From Euborellia annulipes (taxonomy: Eukaryota; Arthropoda; Insecta; Dermaptera; Anisolabididae), in the NCBI GenBank assembly GCA_023213315.1, contig JAKCPI010001593.1, positions 1 through 64,000 of the forward strand: a stretch of DNA of 64,000 nt, in the 5' to 3' direction. The translations under genes and the position numbers were made by a program. Under the pieces are notes generated by a model. The model was given only the letters and a program-made list of their open reading frames with translations, did not search any database and had not been told where the DNA came from. Positions 36,247 through 48,436 of the stretch are shown piece after piece. Numbering within the stretch: the stretch's first letter is position 1; every line of letters begins with the position of its first letter.

Positions 36247-36391
36247 GACATTTTCTATTAAAAAATAAAAAGAACTTTTGATATTAAATCGTGGTTTATA
36301 TCAACAGTAAATCGGTAACCGATATAGTCGTCATAAACTACGATTTAATATCAAAAGTTCTTTTTATTATTATTTTAATAGAAAACGTCTC
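36247..36391. repeat. foldback repeat
   Basis: Arms ATTTTCTATTAAAA..AATAAAAAGAACTTTTGATA, then TTAAATCGTGGTTTAT, and the inverse on the right. The central 50 bases are unpaired. Confidence 0.75.
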
Positions 36392-37675
36392 GTATAATAA
36401 TCGTGAAATTCTCAATTATAAAAATACAATATTTTATTTGAAAAGTTTGTAATGAGATAGAAAAAAAAGGTGCAAAATTTTTTTCAAATGATATAGGCTA
36501 TCCATAATCAATAATGAGAACAAAAACGCCTTTGTTTATTTTAACAAGTTTTTTTTTTTTGTTAAGTAAACTATTTTCCATTTTATACTGAGATTTTCAA
36601 TAACTTTTTGTATTAAAAAAAAAAAGGAAAAAATCATTAATATTAAATATTGATAGTTCAATCGATTATCCTCTGAAAGGCGAAAAAAAAATTTTCCTTT
36701 GGACAGTTATTTATGATATTGCCGTTTTTTTTTTAACCACCGGAAATTGTTCCCTGCGGTGGTATTGTAAAAACTATAGGGGATGGATAATGCAGTGCCC
36801 GGCCATCCGCCCTGGACATTCACTTCCTAAACCAAAACGAGTCTATAACGGGTCAAAAGTAAACATTAGAAAAAAAAAAAATTGACAGGCGATGTTAAAG
36901 CGAATAATATATCATTTTTTGAAAGATGTTTTGCAGATCAAATTACCTCGTTTAAAAAAAAAAAATATTATCTAAGGTGTTTGAAAAAGCTTGTACAGTA
37001 TATATAAAATAAGATTATTATGGATTTAATGGAGATCTCATGAATAGATTATATCAACTTTTTAGGAATTGGCTTCCCAAAAAAAGGATCGATTCAATTT
37101 AAAAAAGTTGTGTATTTGCCCCACCCCCATATGCGTTGAGGAAAAAAATGTTTCGACAGCTGTGCTCAGGACTAAGATATTATTATTTGGTCTACAAATC
37201 GATTTCGCTGGGTTTTTGGCCTATTACTGACTAGTAATGTAATGCAACAATTGTTGGGGGAAGGGAAATATAAAATCTACTTGAAAAAGAAAAAAGACTT
37301 AAAGTTACCGATTACACAGGGAACAGTAATTTGTTGCCGGGGTATTTTTGAGCTATTCCTGGGTATTTGGGTAGCGCTGATTCCAAAAATGTCACCAGTT
37401 TTGCACCATCCAGGAATAGGAAACTTTCAACTTTTAATTTTCTTCAAATTTCGTAATTTAATAGATTTTCACGAATGAATGATTTTTGGAAAGTATAGAA
37501 TATCATAAATATATGGTTTTTTTTTCATTTAGGGTTGGAAAAAATTATATTTGGGGTGTCCAAAGCTTTAAATAACTAAATTCGATTTTTCTAAGCTTTT
37601 AGCCTTGTTTTGCACCATTAAACCACCTCCGATTGGACTGAAACTTTATATTTCTTTGTAATGGGGCTCGCTGGC

Positions 37676-37863
37676 AGGGCCTGAACTACGAGATTTTTTT
37701 ACGGGGGACAAAATTTAATTTGCCGCCCCCTCCTTAAAATTTTCTATACAAAATACATATCATTTTACCTTTTTTTTAGTAAATCTTTCTTTAATTGCCG
37801 CCCTCTGATATCTGCCGCCCGGGGCACATGCACCCACTGCCCCCCCCCCTAGATCCGGCCCTT
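37676..37863. repeat. small MITE-like element with AGGGCC ends
   Basis: It begins AGGGCCTGAACTACGAG and ends with the inverse of AGGGCCGGATCTAGGG. It contains GCCGCCC-rich blocks. No target duplication was found. Confidence 0.45.
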
Positions 37864-37879
37864 CATATTGCAAAATAAC

Positions 37880-38027
37880 TCTCTAGTGTGGCGGGCTAGG
37901 ATGTCGGCTTTCTACAAAGAAGATCCCTGTTCAAATCCTGAGTGTGCGGGATTTTTTCATTAAATAAAAATATTTAATGTAAACAAGTCCTCAAGCAGGC
38001 CCTGGATTGGAATATAGGTGGGAAGCC
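37880..38027 (+). repeat. SINE S1, 5' part
   Basis: tRNA-like head with A-box-like TGGCGGGCTAGGATG and B-box GTTCAAATCCTG, then AAATAAAAATATTTAATGTA and CTCAAGCAGGCCCTGGATTG. The same order occurs in the full copy at 54534. Confidence 0.65.
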
Positions 38028-38964
38028 AAAACTATAAGAGGATGAAATTTACTAATTTTTACATAGTGCTCATGTTTCATCGGATATCAATCCGTTTATG
38101 TAAATAAAAACAATAATTTAAATAAGTCTTTCATTACTACTCTTCTATAAGAATGTTTCGACTGCAAGCTTTGAAAAATAAATTTTAATTTCTATAATAG
38201 AATTCAAAAGGATCTACTAGAAAAAGTGACAAAATGCTCATAAGTGTTTAATTAATAAAAGAAAATTAATCAAATTTATTTTAGCTAGAGGAAGTCGAAA
38301 CGTTCATCCACAAGAGTTGTAACAAATTAACCTTAGAGTGGAAAATTTTAAATTGCGCATATTTCATATATACAGTATTAAAAATTATATAAACAACACT
38401 TCATTATAATATTAAAAAAAAAAATATGAAAATAATAAAGTGCGTTGTTGATCCAATTCATGGTTTATTAAATATTAAATAAATCTCTTTTATCAACATC
38501 TAAAAATGAAAATGGAAATAATATTGAATATAAATGTTTTGTTGATTCAATTAAATAAAAAAAAAAAAAAAAAAAAATATTGAAAAAGCTAAAATAATTT
38601 GCCAATATTCGTGAATAGTAGACAAATATAATTGTATTATAATTAAATAAATATTTATCTAGATTTATATATTACAGCAATACTTTATAGTCCGAATTCG
38701 ATTAGTTGTGAAATTTAAAATAAAATCTTTACTTTTTGAAATTTTCATTTCAAACAAAAATGAGTTAAAGCTGTTCGTTATTATTATTGTTGAGAGATGA
38801 CGTAAATAAATTCAATAAATAAATATTAATAATTGTAACCATAGATACACTAAAAGGCACCAAAAAATATAAAAAATATTAATAAATAGGAATAGGTGAA
38901 TATATTTGATTTTAATAAGGGCAGGTTCAGCCAAATAAAAAGCCTTTAAATGCTACTGGACTTC

Positions 38965-39005
38965 GGAGACGTTTCGAGATATATTTAATGTCTCATCATC
39001 AGTCC
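38965..39005 (-). ncRNA. hammerhead-like ribozyme motif, solitary
   Basis: On the - strand: GGA, CTGATGA, one T, hairpin GAGA...TCTC, GAAAC, GTC, TCC. The outer stem has three pairs plus a possible G-U. The core is intact. No inverted partner arm was found nearby, unlike most other copies. Confidence 0.55.
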
Positions 39006-39355
39006 ATCTATAAAAATGTACATATTGTCGATATATAATAAAAATACACCGTAATTCAATAGAAAATTTTTTAAAATTTCATCGAAATATAGCATACAGA
39101 TAGTCATTAAATAGTGCATATATATAGATATAAATTTTTTATATAAATAGCCTCAAAGTGACCATGAGAGAAAATATTATCAATATAATTAAAATTTGTT
39201 ACTATTAAATATATATTTTTTTCAATTTATTTCGAGAGCACCGAAAGGATGATCCCCAGGTCAAAGTAAAGGATAATTAATATTAATTCAAACAGAAATA
39301 GAATGAATTATTTCTTTATTTTTTCTCAAATTAATTATTAATTGAAGTTTTTACT

Positions 39356-39825
39356 TTCTCTTACACTATATATGAAATATATAGAGAGAGAAAGTATTGC
39401 GATCATGTCAAAAATTCGATGTCAAGATTTTGATTGATATACATGTTTTGAGGTCCCCTCAAAAGTCCAAAAGTTCTCAAAAAGTTCAAAAAAGTGGTCC
39501 TGCAAATTGGTCTGTCTGTCTGTCTGTGTGTGTGTGTGTGTGTGTATGTGTGTGTAATAATTTTAAGCATGAAGGAATTGAGCTTTATATTTAAATTGGA
39601 CACCCCCGTGAAAATAAGCTTTTAAACAAAACTGGCCAAAAAGTACTAGTACTTTACTGATGTAGTTTTTCAGTTTTTTTCAATTTTCTCAAAATTTGCT
39701 CCAACGATTGTGTTTAAAATTCATAAATCAATTAAAAGTTATTTGAGAGATAAATTTCTACTTCCTCTTAAAAATTGTCAAAATGTACTTCATTTCTTAT
39801 TTATGAAATAAAGTAGGCCTATAGT
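39356..39825 (+). repeat. interspersed repeat R1, copy b (3' truncated)
   Basis: It opens with the R1 hairpin start (TTTCTCTTACACTATATATG / ATATATAGAGAGAGAAAG), then GATGTCAAGATTTTGATTGA, a (GTCT)n(GT)n tract at 39511-39556 and AAGTACTAGTACTTTACTGA. It fades out before the R1 3' end. Confidence 0.75.
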
Positions 39826-40012
39826 ATTTTTAAATTTTAATTTTGGTGTATTTAAATATTAAATATATAAAGACACTTTTTCATTTTCATTTTCTCCGAT
39901 CATCACATTATTAATTTTTCTAATCTAATAGTTAAATTAGGTTATTAAAAAAAAAAAAAAAGAAATTAGGTAAATGAGAAGAATTGCGATTGCGGTTGGG
40001 TTTTTTTTTAAA

Positions 40013-40395
40013 GTAATCCGAGCGCTTTACGATCAATGCTTGATAGCTGACGTATGGCACCTGGAGGACGATGAAGGGGTCGTCGACGCTTGCGCGGTCT
40101 ACCCAGTTGATTGTGGGGGGTAGTATAGGGAGAACACCCGATCATGGGAGCTGCTTCTACCAAAATCCGACAAGCTCAGTCAACTTGCAAACCTTGGACT
40201 AATCGGCCCTTTTTAACTTAGAGATCATGACGTACTTGAATGAGAAGTTTTTTGACAATACTTGCATTTCGATTGTCGACCAACCTACCGCGATATCGAC
40301 CTACATTCTAACCGATTGGGGTGTATCATTTTTGGTGACCTACTCTTACGCTCTTCTCACCGACTAATATTACCTTCCCCTGTATTAATCATTTA
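40013..40395 (+). pseudogene. unexplained decayed open-frame block
   Basis: A block with lower AT content sits just upstream of the PDZ3 exon. One + frame stays open over long stretches with only four internal stops: VIRALYDQCLIADVWHLED... stop, YRENTRSWELLLPKSDKLSQ... stop, and a later QYLHFDCRPTYRDIDLHSN. No family was recognised. It could be a transposon or gene relic, or chance. Confidence 0.3.
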
Positions 40396-40532
40396 GTAAA
40401 AGAAGAATTGTCGTTTTTTTTTTTTTTTTAATATTATTATTAATCTATTTCTGGTGTGTATGATAGTGAATTATTAATTAAATAATTAATAAATTTTTTG
40501 ATTTATTATTAATTTTAATGTTTAATTTCCAG

Positions 40533-40746
40533 GGAGGTCAGAACTGTCGTCTTGAACAAAGGCAATACCGGACTTGGATTTAATATTGTCGGTGGTGAAG
40601 ATGGAGAAGGAATTTTTGTCTCGTTTATTTTGGCCGGTGGACCTGCGGATTTAAGCGGCGAATTACGACGAGGTGATCAGATTCTTTCCGTTAACGGAAT
40701 AAATTTGCGTAACGCAACTCACGAAGAGGCAGCTCAAGCTCTTAAG
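40533..40746 (+). CDS. dlg1: discs-large exon: PDZ3 domain, first part
   Basis: The exon completes the split Arg codon and reads [19 protein letters not shown], then [36 protein letters not shown] and [10 protein letters not shown]. This is PDZ3 of the Dlg family. [15 protein letters not shown] is almost invariant in this domain across animals. PDZ3 binds ligands such as neuroligin- and CRIPT-type C-termini. The acceptor is TTTCCAG and the donor is GTTAGT at 40747, leaving in phase 0. The exon is isolated between the two largest introns in the window, 10.9 kb upstream and 9.4 kb downstream, both packed with repeats. Confidence 0.96.
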
Positions 40747-41084
40747 GTTAGTTTTAAAAAAATATAAAAGACAATAATCAAAAGATATTTGCTTAAAAGC
40801 ATGAATGATAGCTTCATTTCTGAAGAAGCATATTGCATAATGAGTAGTCGAAACGTTATTTGTTAATAAGGTGACCAATTATTTTATGTACGAAAGTTAG
40901 AGTTAAGTTAGTAGAGTTAGAAAGAAAGTGTAGTAAAAAAAAATGTATAAGCATATAATTTATTATTAATTAATTAGTAGAAGTGGAACGAAACCCATAT
41001 TTTTCTGTTTATTGAAGCTTTTGTGGTTTGTATTATTATTATGGGATAATAATAAAAATTTATGGAACACATTTTGTATTATTA

Positions 41085-41225
41085 AAAATATAAATACTGT
41101 ACAACGTTTCGACTGCTTATTCTGCAGTCGTTTTCAAGAACTGTTCACTCAAGTGAACAGCAACAGCAAGTGCACAGTACTTGAAAACGACTGCAGAATC
41201 AGCAGTCGAAACGTTATACTTTTAA
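41085..41225. repeat. foldback repeat family F2
   Basis: Arms AATATAAATACTGTACAACG...CTGCAGTCGTTTTCAAG with the inverse CTTGAAAACGACTGCAG...CGAAACGTTATA. The inner loop is GTTCACTCAAGTGAAC. The CTGCAGA box differs by one base from the hammerhead core CTGAAGA. Confidence 0.7.
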
Positions 41226-43350
41226 TTAAATAATTAATACAAAATATAGTCCATATTTTTGAATAATTCTGCATTTTCTTCCGTTTCCAACAAATTGGCC
41301 ACGTCGGAACAATTTGCGTCCCGCATGTTTAATTGCACTGTTAAAGTTAAAGTGTTTTCACTGACAATTGTGATTTCTCATTACTCCAGTAATAGTAACT
41401 AATTTAAAATATCCTCTCTACAGCAGCACAAAGCGCGGATTCAACCAACAATTTAAAAATTTTCGTGTTTTATTCATTAAAATTAGGAAAAGAAAAAAGG
41501 AGTACAAAATAATAACAAGGAGTAAGGAGTACCGTTTACTTAAAAGAAGTACAAAACTCCCTAAATGAGTATGATTGGTCACCTTAATTTTAATAATATG
41601 TGTGAAGAAAATTTTTTAATAACAAAGTAAAAAAAAATTTCAAAAAATAATTTTTTTTACGAACACTGAGTTTATATATATATATCATATTTTTGAAGAA
41701 TTATTTTTATATATATAATTCTTCTTGAAGGTTTATAAATAAACTCTAATTATTATGTAAAATTTTATATTTTTTTCGCACCAGATTAAACAACTCTCAA
41801 GTCGAATCAGGTAAAATTTGGAAAGACCTCTTTTAAACAATCAAATAAATAATTATTTATCTTACTTTGTTAGATATCAAATGGGTCTCTTAAAATATAA
41901 ATATTTATATTACCTAATCTAAATATTTATTATTGTTACATTTTTTGGTGATAAATATTTAATTATTTATAAAAATAAAAGTGAAATGTTATTTTAAGGA
42001 ACCCATAAGTCTTCAACAGCACTGTGAATAAAATCAAATCGGCGATTGATTGATTATAGGCCTAATAGAAAACTCTTTTTTTGGAACTCTACGAACTTAC
42101 TTTTCCGAGAAACAAAATAAAGGGCAAATAAAAAAAGTCGCTTCTTGTAATTAGAAAAATTTATCCTCATAAATACAATTAATTTAAGAAATTTTATCTT
42201 GAAAAACAAGAGAAAATTACATTTTATATGAGACTTTCGAATAGAATTTTATATTGATTTTGAAATAATTCTTCCACGTATTTATGAATAATTGAGACAG
42301 TAATTTTTTAATCAATATTTCAGTGATATATGATCGGGTTATTAATATGATATTGACTTGTGAGTCCTCTATCTCCTTAAATTTGGAGTCGCTACGCTCT
42401 TGTTTCATGAACAAATTGAAACAGAGAAGGGGAATGAAAAATATCAAATTATGTATTATTAATAATCATGATGGTTTCAAATTTAATGAGATGTATCATT
42501 AATTCCTGAGAAAAAATGGATTTTAATAATAATTGGCGGTTTTTATGATTGATTAATAACAACAAAATAAAAAATTAAAATATTTTCTCTCTATATAAAT
42601 TTATTTCATATATAGGAAAGAAAAAGTAAAAAATACATTAATTGTGATGGCCTCGATTTAATTTCGCCCTCCCCCCCCTAAACAGGAATTTTATACTATT
42701 AAAAATAAACTCTTTTGTGGGATTCCCTGGGGTTATCGCTCCTAGCTCAATGTATAAAAGAACTATTAATTGAATTTCGTATTCTAAATTTTAGATTTTC
42801 ACTCTTAATCCGATCGTCACTTAACCAAATAGAAATAAATTTCTCATAAAAAAAAAATTATAAAATGCGTCATCAAGATTCATAATAATTTAAAAATCTA
42901 CTTACACAATAAATTAGTCATAGGTGAATAATATTTAGTTATGAAATCTTAAATTATAATAATAAATCCAGAAATGAATCTCTTGAGAAAAAATTGTTAC
43001 TCACCACCAATCTCAGCAGTTGAAAAAAAATCCAGGCCCAGCGATCCCCGTCCTGTCCCGTCCGAATTTAATTCCAATGTCGCTCGATCTGTAACCAAAA
43101 TATTATATTTGAATTGGATTTGCACAAGCAATTATGATTTGGATTAAATTGCGGAAGTATTTTGTTGTGATGAACTTAGGTGTTGTTAGTTGAAATTAAA
43201 ATAAAAAAACTGTAGTTTTTTATAATGGGTTTATTTTTTGGCTTGGCAACGAGTTAGGTTTAACATAATATTATATAAAGTGCAAATTCTTAAAAAGAAT
43301 TAGTTTAAAAATAATTTTGGATTTTTTGAAATTTTATTTATTTTTACTTT

Positions 43351-43975
43351 CTCTTACCTCTATATATGTTAATATATATATAGAGAGAAAGTATTGGACT
43401 CATGTCAAAAATTCGATGTCGAGATTTTGATTGATATACACGTTTTGAGGTTCCCTGAATTCAAAAAAATTTAGTTTCGCGACATGGTCTGTCTGTGAAA
43501 ATATCTCAAGAACGAAAAGAGCTAGGAGTTTGAAATTTTATATTTAAGTTAGCCACCCCCCTAGCACGTGACATGAAGCTTTTGAACAAAATCGGCCAAA
43601 GAGTACTAGTACTTTACTGATGTACTTTTTCAGTTTTTTTCGATTTTCTCAAAATTCACTATAACGATTTTAATTAAAATTCAAAAATAAATTATTTTTT
43701 AGATGCTCTTTAAAATATCATATTTGCTCTCAAAATTGTTTGAAGCACACTTATCTTTTGTACTTCATAGGAAAGATAGGATAAATGGTTGCCATGGCAA
43801 CAAAATATAAATATTTTCCGATATTTATAAATTTTACATCTTGAATTTTAATATATCGGCGGAAACTAAATATATCTCAACACAAAGGCGACAAGCACTA
43901 GAACACAATTTTCGATTACCGAAGGTAAGAGAAAGTTGTGAGCTGTGCGACCAGTCACATCAGATTTTTTATAAT
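43351..43975 (+). repeat. interspersed repeat R1, copy c (near full length)
   Basis: Starts ACTTTCTCTTACCTCTATAT with an inverted TATAGAGAGAAAGT. Ends GGTAAGAGAAAGTTGTGAGC then GTGCGACCAGTCACATCAGA. The start TTTCTCTTACC and the end GGTAAGAGAAA are inverted. There is no ORF. Confidence 0.8.
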
Positions 43976-44211
43976 TATATATTATATCATTTGTTTTTGT
44001 TATTATAATGTAAATACCTCTTGAGTGTGTTTTTTAATCTTGCATATTTTTATCTATATTTCCGCTATTTATTTATATATTATACTTTGAGAAAATTTCT
44101 CAAGATTCTAATGATTAAATTTTATTTCCTTTCAAATCCGAAGATAATTGTCAGATATGTCTAAATGGCTACGTTATCTATTTGTTATTGTCAACAGAAC
44201 TGAAGTATGTA

Positions 44212-44376
44212 CATCCATTGCAATAGTATTGAGACTAAAGCCCGGTAGTTAGGCAGCCCAAATGGCACACTCACTGTCTGGGTGAAAATACCTTTTTCAA
44301 AGCAGACAAGAGAGCGTGTGCCATTTGGGCTGCCTAACTACCGGGATTTAGTCTCAATATTATTGCAATAGATGGT
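44212..44376. repeat. foldback repeat, family F1
   Basis: Arms CATCCATTGCAATAGTATTG, AAAGCCCGGTAGTTAGGCAG and the inverse. Shares these blocks with 2869-3080. Confidence 0.75.
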
Positions 44377-44715
44377 AAGTGTCGTAACTAAGTAATTATA
44401 TTAAAATTAATAAACTCATACTCTTCATTCGAGCTTCTTTTAAGAACAGGACCGCAAAATTCTTTACGAAGGACGCGAATTTTAATACAAAATTTATTTG
44501 ATTTTAGAGAAATAGTTCGTTGTTTAAATAAAAATAAAAAAATTGTATATTCCGGAAGTTACTTGGAAATAATTTTTTGGCTGGTTGTGAGTTTCTATTT
44601 CAGAATTTTTTTGAACCCAGTAGCTAAATAAAAAAAATTCTAAAAAAGAAAAAAATTTTCCTGCAAAAAAATTATTTTCAACTAACTTCCAGAATTATTA
44701 TTCTTTTAAAATTTA

Positions 44716-44870
44716 TTTATTCCTTCAGGTCTTTTTCGGCATCTAAGGCCATTTAAACCCTGATTGGTACCCAATTAAAATGAAATAAATTTTTTTCGCT
44801 TGGGGCGGGAAGCGAGCCCGGTACCTCCCGAGAAACTAATGTCTTCTCTCACGGGCAATTTTACATCTTG
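44716..44870 (-). repeat. SINE S3 copy
   Basis: On the - strand a head with GGGCTCGCTTCCCGCCCCAA is followed by AAATTTATTTCATTTTAATT and the shared tail AAATGGCCTTAGATGCCGAA, AAAGACC. Confidence 0.65.
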
Positions 44871-45368
44871 AATTCTAATATATCGGCGGGAACTAAAATA
44901 TGTCGACACAAACATCTGGTGTGACAAGAATAGAACTAAGAACCGACCGAATATTCGGTTTCGGCCAAATAGTTTCCTGGTTTCGGCCTAAAAGTAGCCG
45001 AAACTTGAGTCTGAAAAGTTGGGATGAGACTCGCATGCAAAAAAAAAAGATCAAATGATTTGCAAAAGCGCGGAAAAAAATTTAGTCTCCCTAAAAAAAA
45101 GGTAAAATGATTTTCAGGGAGGGGAAAAAATTTTCCGCAGGACGGAAAAAATTTCAAAAAAAAAAAAAAAAGGTAAAATAATAATAATTTTTTATAGGAA
45201 ATACAAGTTTCGGTTTCGGTTACGGTTTCGGCCGAAACTAAGATTGAGGCCGAATATTCGGTTTCGGTTGAAAATCTTGTTTCGGTCGGACCCTAAATAG
45301 AACATAACATTCAATTACCTAAGGTAAGAGAAAGTTGTGTGCTGTGCGACCAGTCACACCAGATTTTT
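44862..45368 (+). repeat. R1 3' fragment split by a hAT-type MITE
   Basis: ATTCTAATATATCGGCGGGA...CATCTGGTGTGACAAGAAT before, and ACCTAAGGTAAGAGAAAGTT, GTGCTGTGCGACCAGTCACA after, are R1 3' sequences. Confidence 0.65.
44937..45295. mobile_element. hAT-type MITE with perfect target duplication
   Basis: Flanked by AATAGAAC on both sides (44929-44936, 45296-45303). The ends are TAAGAACCGACCGAATATTC and the inverse of TAGGGTCCGACCGAAAC. The interior repeats GGTTTCGGCCGAAAC-like words. Inserted into an R1 fragment. Confidence 0.85.
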
Positions 45369-46057
45369 TCACCAATAATCAAGTAGCCGGCACTGAAAAA
45401 CGAATTATTTAAATTTAATTCTAAGGGAATTGTTTACATATTCCGTTTTGGATAAATTTGCTACTTGAGAAACCAATATCGGTTGCCTATCATTTAGGCT
45501 GAAGCCTTTGAAGTGTTTTTTTTTTTTCTAAACTCGTATATTCTAGGGAAACAAGCCTGGTTATTTCGCCATCCCCCTTTTCTTTATTGATCTATTTTCA
45601 TTTTATACGTTTCTTGGAAGAGTATTGGCTAATCAATTCGATAGAGACATCATAATCCAACTTTATTATGATGAATATATCTCGTTAAATCGAAACGTTC
45701 AAGCAGATAAAAGTTGTTTGTATTTCTATTTAGAGGAATTTATTTTTAACCAACAATAGCTTTTCATATATGTTTGCAAATTCAATTCCAAATTCAATTA
45801 ATGTTTATTCGTAAGATGTATATATGTATAAAGCTTTGATATATGTATATATACGCATAAGGGTATTGTGATTTTGCACAAAAAGAGGCATTCAAGCGAA
45901 AATTCCTTTGATTGCTGACATGTCTTTAAAATTTAAACAAACATATCAAAGTTTATTTATTCATTTTATCTATATTCCGTCATAAAGTATAAATCATTTA
46001 AAGAACATAAATATTTTAATAATGCATCCCCTTTAAAAAAATAAAATTGTATATTAT

Positions 46058-46105
46058 TACTTTCTCTTACCCGATATATGAAATAGAGAGAAAGTATTCG
46101 ATTCA
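46058..46105 (+). repeat. R1 5' end fragment
   Basis: ACTTTCTCTTACCCGATATA then GAGAGAAAGTATTCGATTCA, the R1 start hairpin, followed by unrelated sequence. Confidence 0.55.
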
Positions 46106-46249
46106 TTTTTTAATTCATTGGTCTGTAAAGAACCACTAAAAGGGATTGTCGCTTAATTGTCTAAAACAGAGACAGATAAATTAGTTAATTTACATTTTTG
46201 ATCAGTTCTTTTTCAAGCTCATAAATTATCAAAGCAAATTAACTTCTTG

Positions 46250-46378
46250 AATTTTATACGAACCAGGACCTTTATGTTTTCGCGGCAGGCGTGGAGGTCC
46301 TGGTTCGAGTCCCAGGGGACGCAATTTTCCCCAATCAAACACAAACTCATCTCGTATATTTGTTATCTGAAACGATAT
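46250..46378 (+). repeat. SINE S2 copy
   Basis: GGCGTGGAGGTCCTGGTTCG, AGTCCCAGGGGACGCAATTT and AACACAAACTCATCTCGTAT match the copy at 31536. The tRNA-like 5' half is rearranged. Confidence 0.6.
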
Positions 46379-46634
46379 TTTTTATTTTGAAGATATTTTT
46401 TAAATACAGTTAGAGCAGTAAACAAAAAAATTTTTTCTATGGGGAGGGGGTTGATTGGCCACGGCGATAACCCCCACCTTCCCTCCCCCAGATGAATAAT
46501 TTATTAATATTTTTTATAATATCTGACAGCTCGTAAAACTTTAACATTATCTTTCTCAATCTATTTTATTATTTATTTCGAATTTCGGGGACTCCCATAA
46601 CCCGCCTTGCTAGACTCCTGAATACAGTATTTTT

Positions 46635-47463
46635 AAAATTCTCTTATCCTATATATATAATATTATAGAGAGAAAGTATTGCGATAATGTCCAAAATTCG
46701 ATGTCGAGATTTTGATGGATATACATGTTTTGAGATCCCCTGAGTTCAAAAAAGTGGGTCTGTCTGTGTGTAACGATTTTAAGCATGAAGGAATTGAGCT
46801 ACCGGATTGAAATTTTATATTTAAGTTAGGTACCCACCCCTCAAAATAAGCTTTTCAACAAAATCGGCCAAAAAGTACTAGTACTTTACTGATGTACTTT
46901 TTCAGCCGTTTTTCCTCAAAATTTTCTCCAACGATTTTGATAAAAATTCAAAAATCAGTTATTTTTTACATGCTCTTTAAAATGTATATTCTCATTTTCC
47001 CCTTGAAATCTTTTGAAGCACATTTTACTCTTGTACTCCAGATTTTTCAAATTCATTTTCCGGCTCTTCCTTCCATAGAGTCAATGTTAAATCCCTATGG
47101 GAATTTGCATGTTAATTTCGATTCTTTAGAACTTTTTACACATAAAAAAAAAAAAATTTCCAATTCTTATGAAATTTTATATTTATTTAGGATTCTTTTT
47201 ATTGTGTATAAAATATCCAAATATGAGATTAAAATTTTGAAAAATAACCATAGTTTATTTCAAGCAGTCAACATTTAAAATACACACAGAGAAAATTTTG
47301 AATCAATTGACTTTTTTACTTTTTACTTATGAAATGCAAGTGGTCAAGTTCGGAACTAAGGTGCTATGGGAATCTAAATATATCTCGACACAAAAAATCA
47401 GGCGTGACGGTGCACAACTTTCTTTTGTGTGCTGTGCGCCAGTCACACCAAATTTTTTAATTT
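46635..47463 (+). repeat. interspersed repeat R1, copy d
   Basis: Starts TCTCTTATCCTATATATATA, ends GCTGTGCGCCAGTCACACCA. The 128- and 72-codon frames inside are not supported as coding because the same repeat elsewhere has no matching open frame. Confidence 0.75.
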
Positions 47464-47886
47464 TTATACTCGAGAAAGGACTCGATTGTTGCCCGAAATG
47501 TCTGCTAAATATATAAATTACTCGCTCCCTACTATTCGTCCGAAAATAATTTAATATTTCTCCCTTCTTTGTAGGAAAAGGGTTTATCCCTTTCCCCCCA
47601 CCCTCATCCACTGTCTTCCAATACCAAACGGGCTGGAGACCCCTCCCACTTCTAATGCCTTCTTCTACCGCCAATTCAGTTATAATACACCGTTCAGTGG
47701 GTTAAGATCTATATTTTATCCTAATTAGGTTAGTGCTTCTCAAATTTGATAGAAATCGGATAATTATATAAAGCAAAAATTACTTAACGTCATAAAAATA
47801 AAATTTTTCTCATCTAAAACTGCGGGTTCCATACTAGGGTATGTATGAGCAAAATAATGGAAGATGAACTGCACATTCAAACAATA

Positions 47887-48133
47887 TACCATCATCGGCA
47901 TATGTATTGAGACTAATGCACAGGATTTAGACACACAAGTCAGTCCTACGAATTTCATTCGAAAGTTATTTTTTTCTGATTAAGATTTGGGATAATTTTG
48001 ATTTTAAGAGAATTTGAAAATATTGTATAATATTATTGTAAAAAAAAAATTATTTGACAAGGTTCTGCACAATACAGGCGTATGCCATTTGGGTTGCTTA
48101 AATCCTGTCTTAATACATATGCCGATGATGGTA
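47887..48133. repeat. foldback repeat, diverged F1 relative
   Basis: Arms ACCATCATCGGCATATGTAT, TAATGCACAGGATTTA and the inverse TAAATCCTG...ATACATATGCCGATGATGGT. Confidence 0.7.
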
Positions 48134-48436
48134 CATTTTGAATTTTTTAAACGGGGGTACAAACAGAAAAAATATTTTTTGCCAATGTTTCAATTCTTAA
48201 GTAACGATTATATATTAAACAATATCGGTGTGTAAATGACACATTATATAAGCTTATTTATTTCTGGTCCTTTTAAGAAGTAGGCTATATATTATATGTC
48301 AATAGGAGTTGGAACAATAGCATATTATGAGGAACTTGTGATCGCCATCAAGCAGGTGATTGGGAAATACTAGGCATATGAATAATCGCAATTCCAAAAG
48401 GTGTAATGTGTGTGTGTGTGCGCGCGCGTATTAATA

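Larger units (their letters stand above)
29586..40532. other. dlg intron, linker to PDZ3 (10.9 kb)
   Basis: It holds foldbacks (30060, 30895, 36247), SINE pieces, a Helitron-like element, hAT MITEs, a single hammerhead-like motif (38965), an R1 copy and a decayed open-frame block (40013-40395). No conserved exon was recognised. Confidence 0.7.

Noticed and set aside
39511..39556. Regular GTCT/GT repeats as a CRISPR-like or regulatory array
   Set aside because: Simple microsatellite inside repeat R1, with the complementary form in copy e at 53385.
40818..40857. CTGAAGA...CGAAACGTT as another hammerhead
   Set aside because: Both boxes occur, but no hairpin of the right layout fits between them and the flanks do not pair.
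47472..47510. Hammerhead-like CGAAATGTC after GAGAAAGGACTCG
   Set aside because: The first core box is not recognisable and no stems form. At best a heavily decayed copy.
46892..47516. 128- and 72-codon frames
   Set aside because: They lie inside repeat R1. Other copies of the same repeat do not keep the frames open.
47327..47674. 115-codon frame on the - strand
   Set aside because: It spans the R1 3' end and flanking sequence, with no family resemblance.
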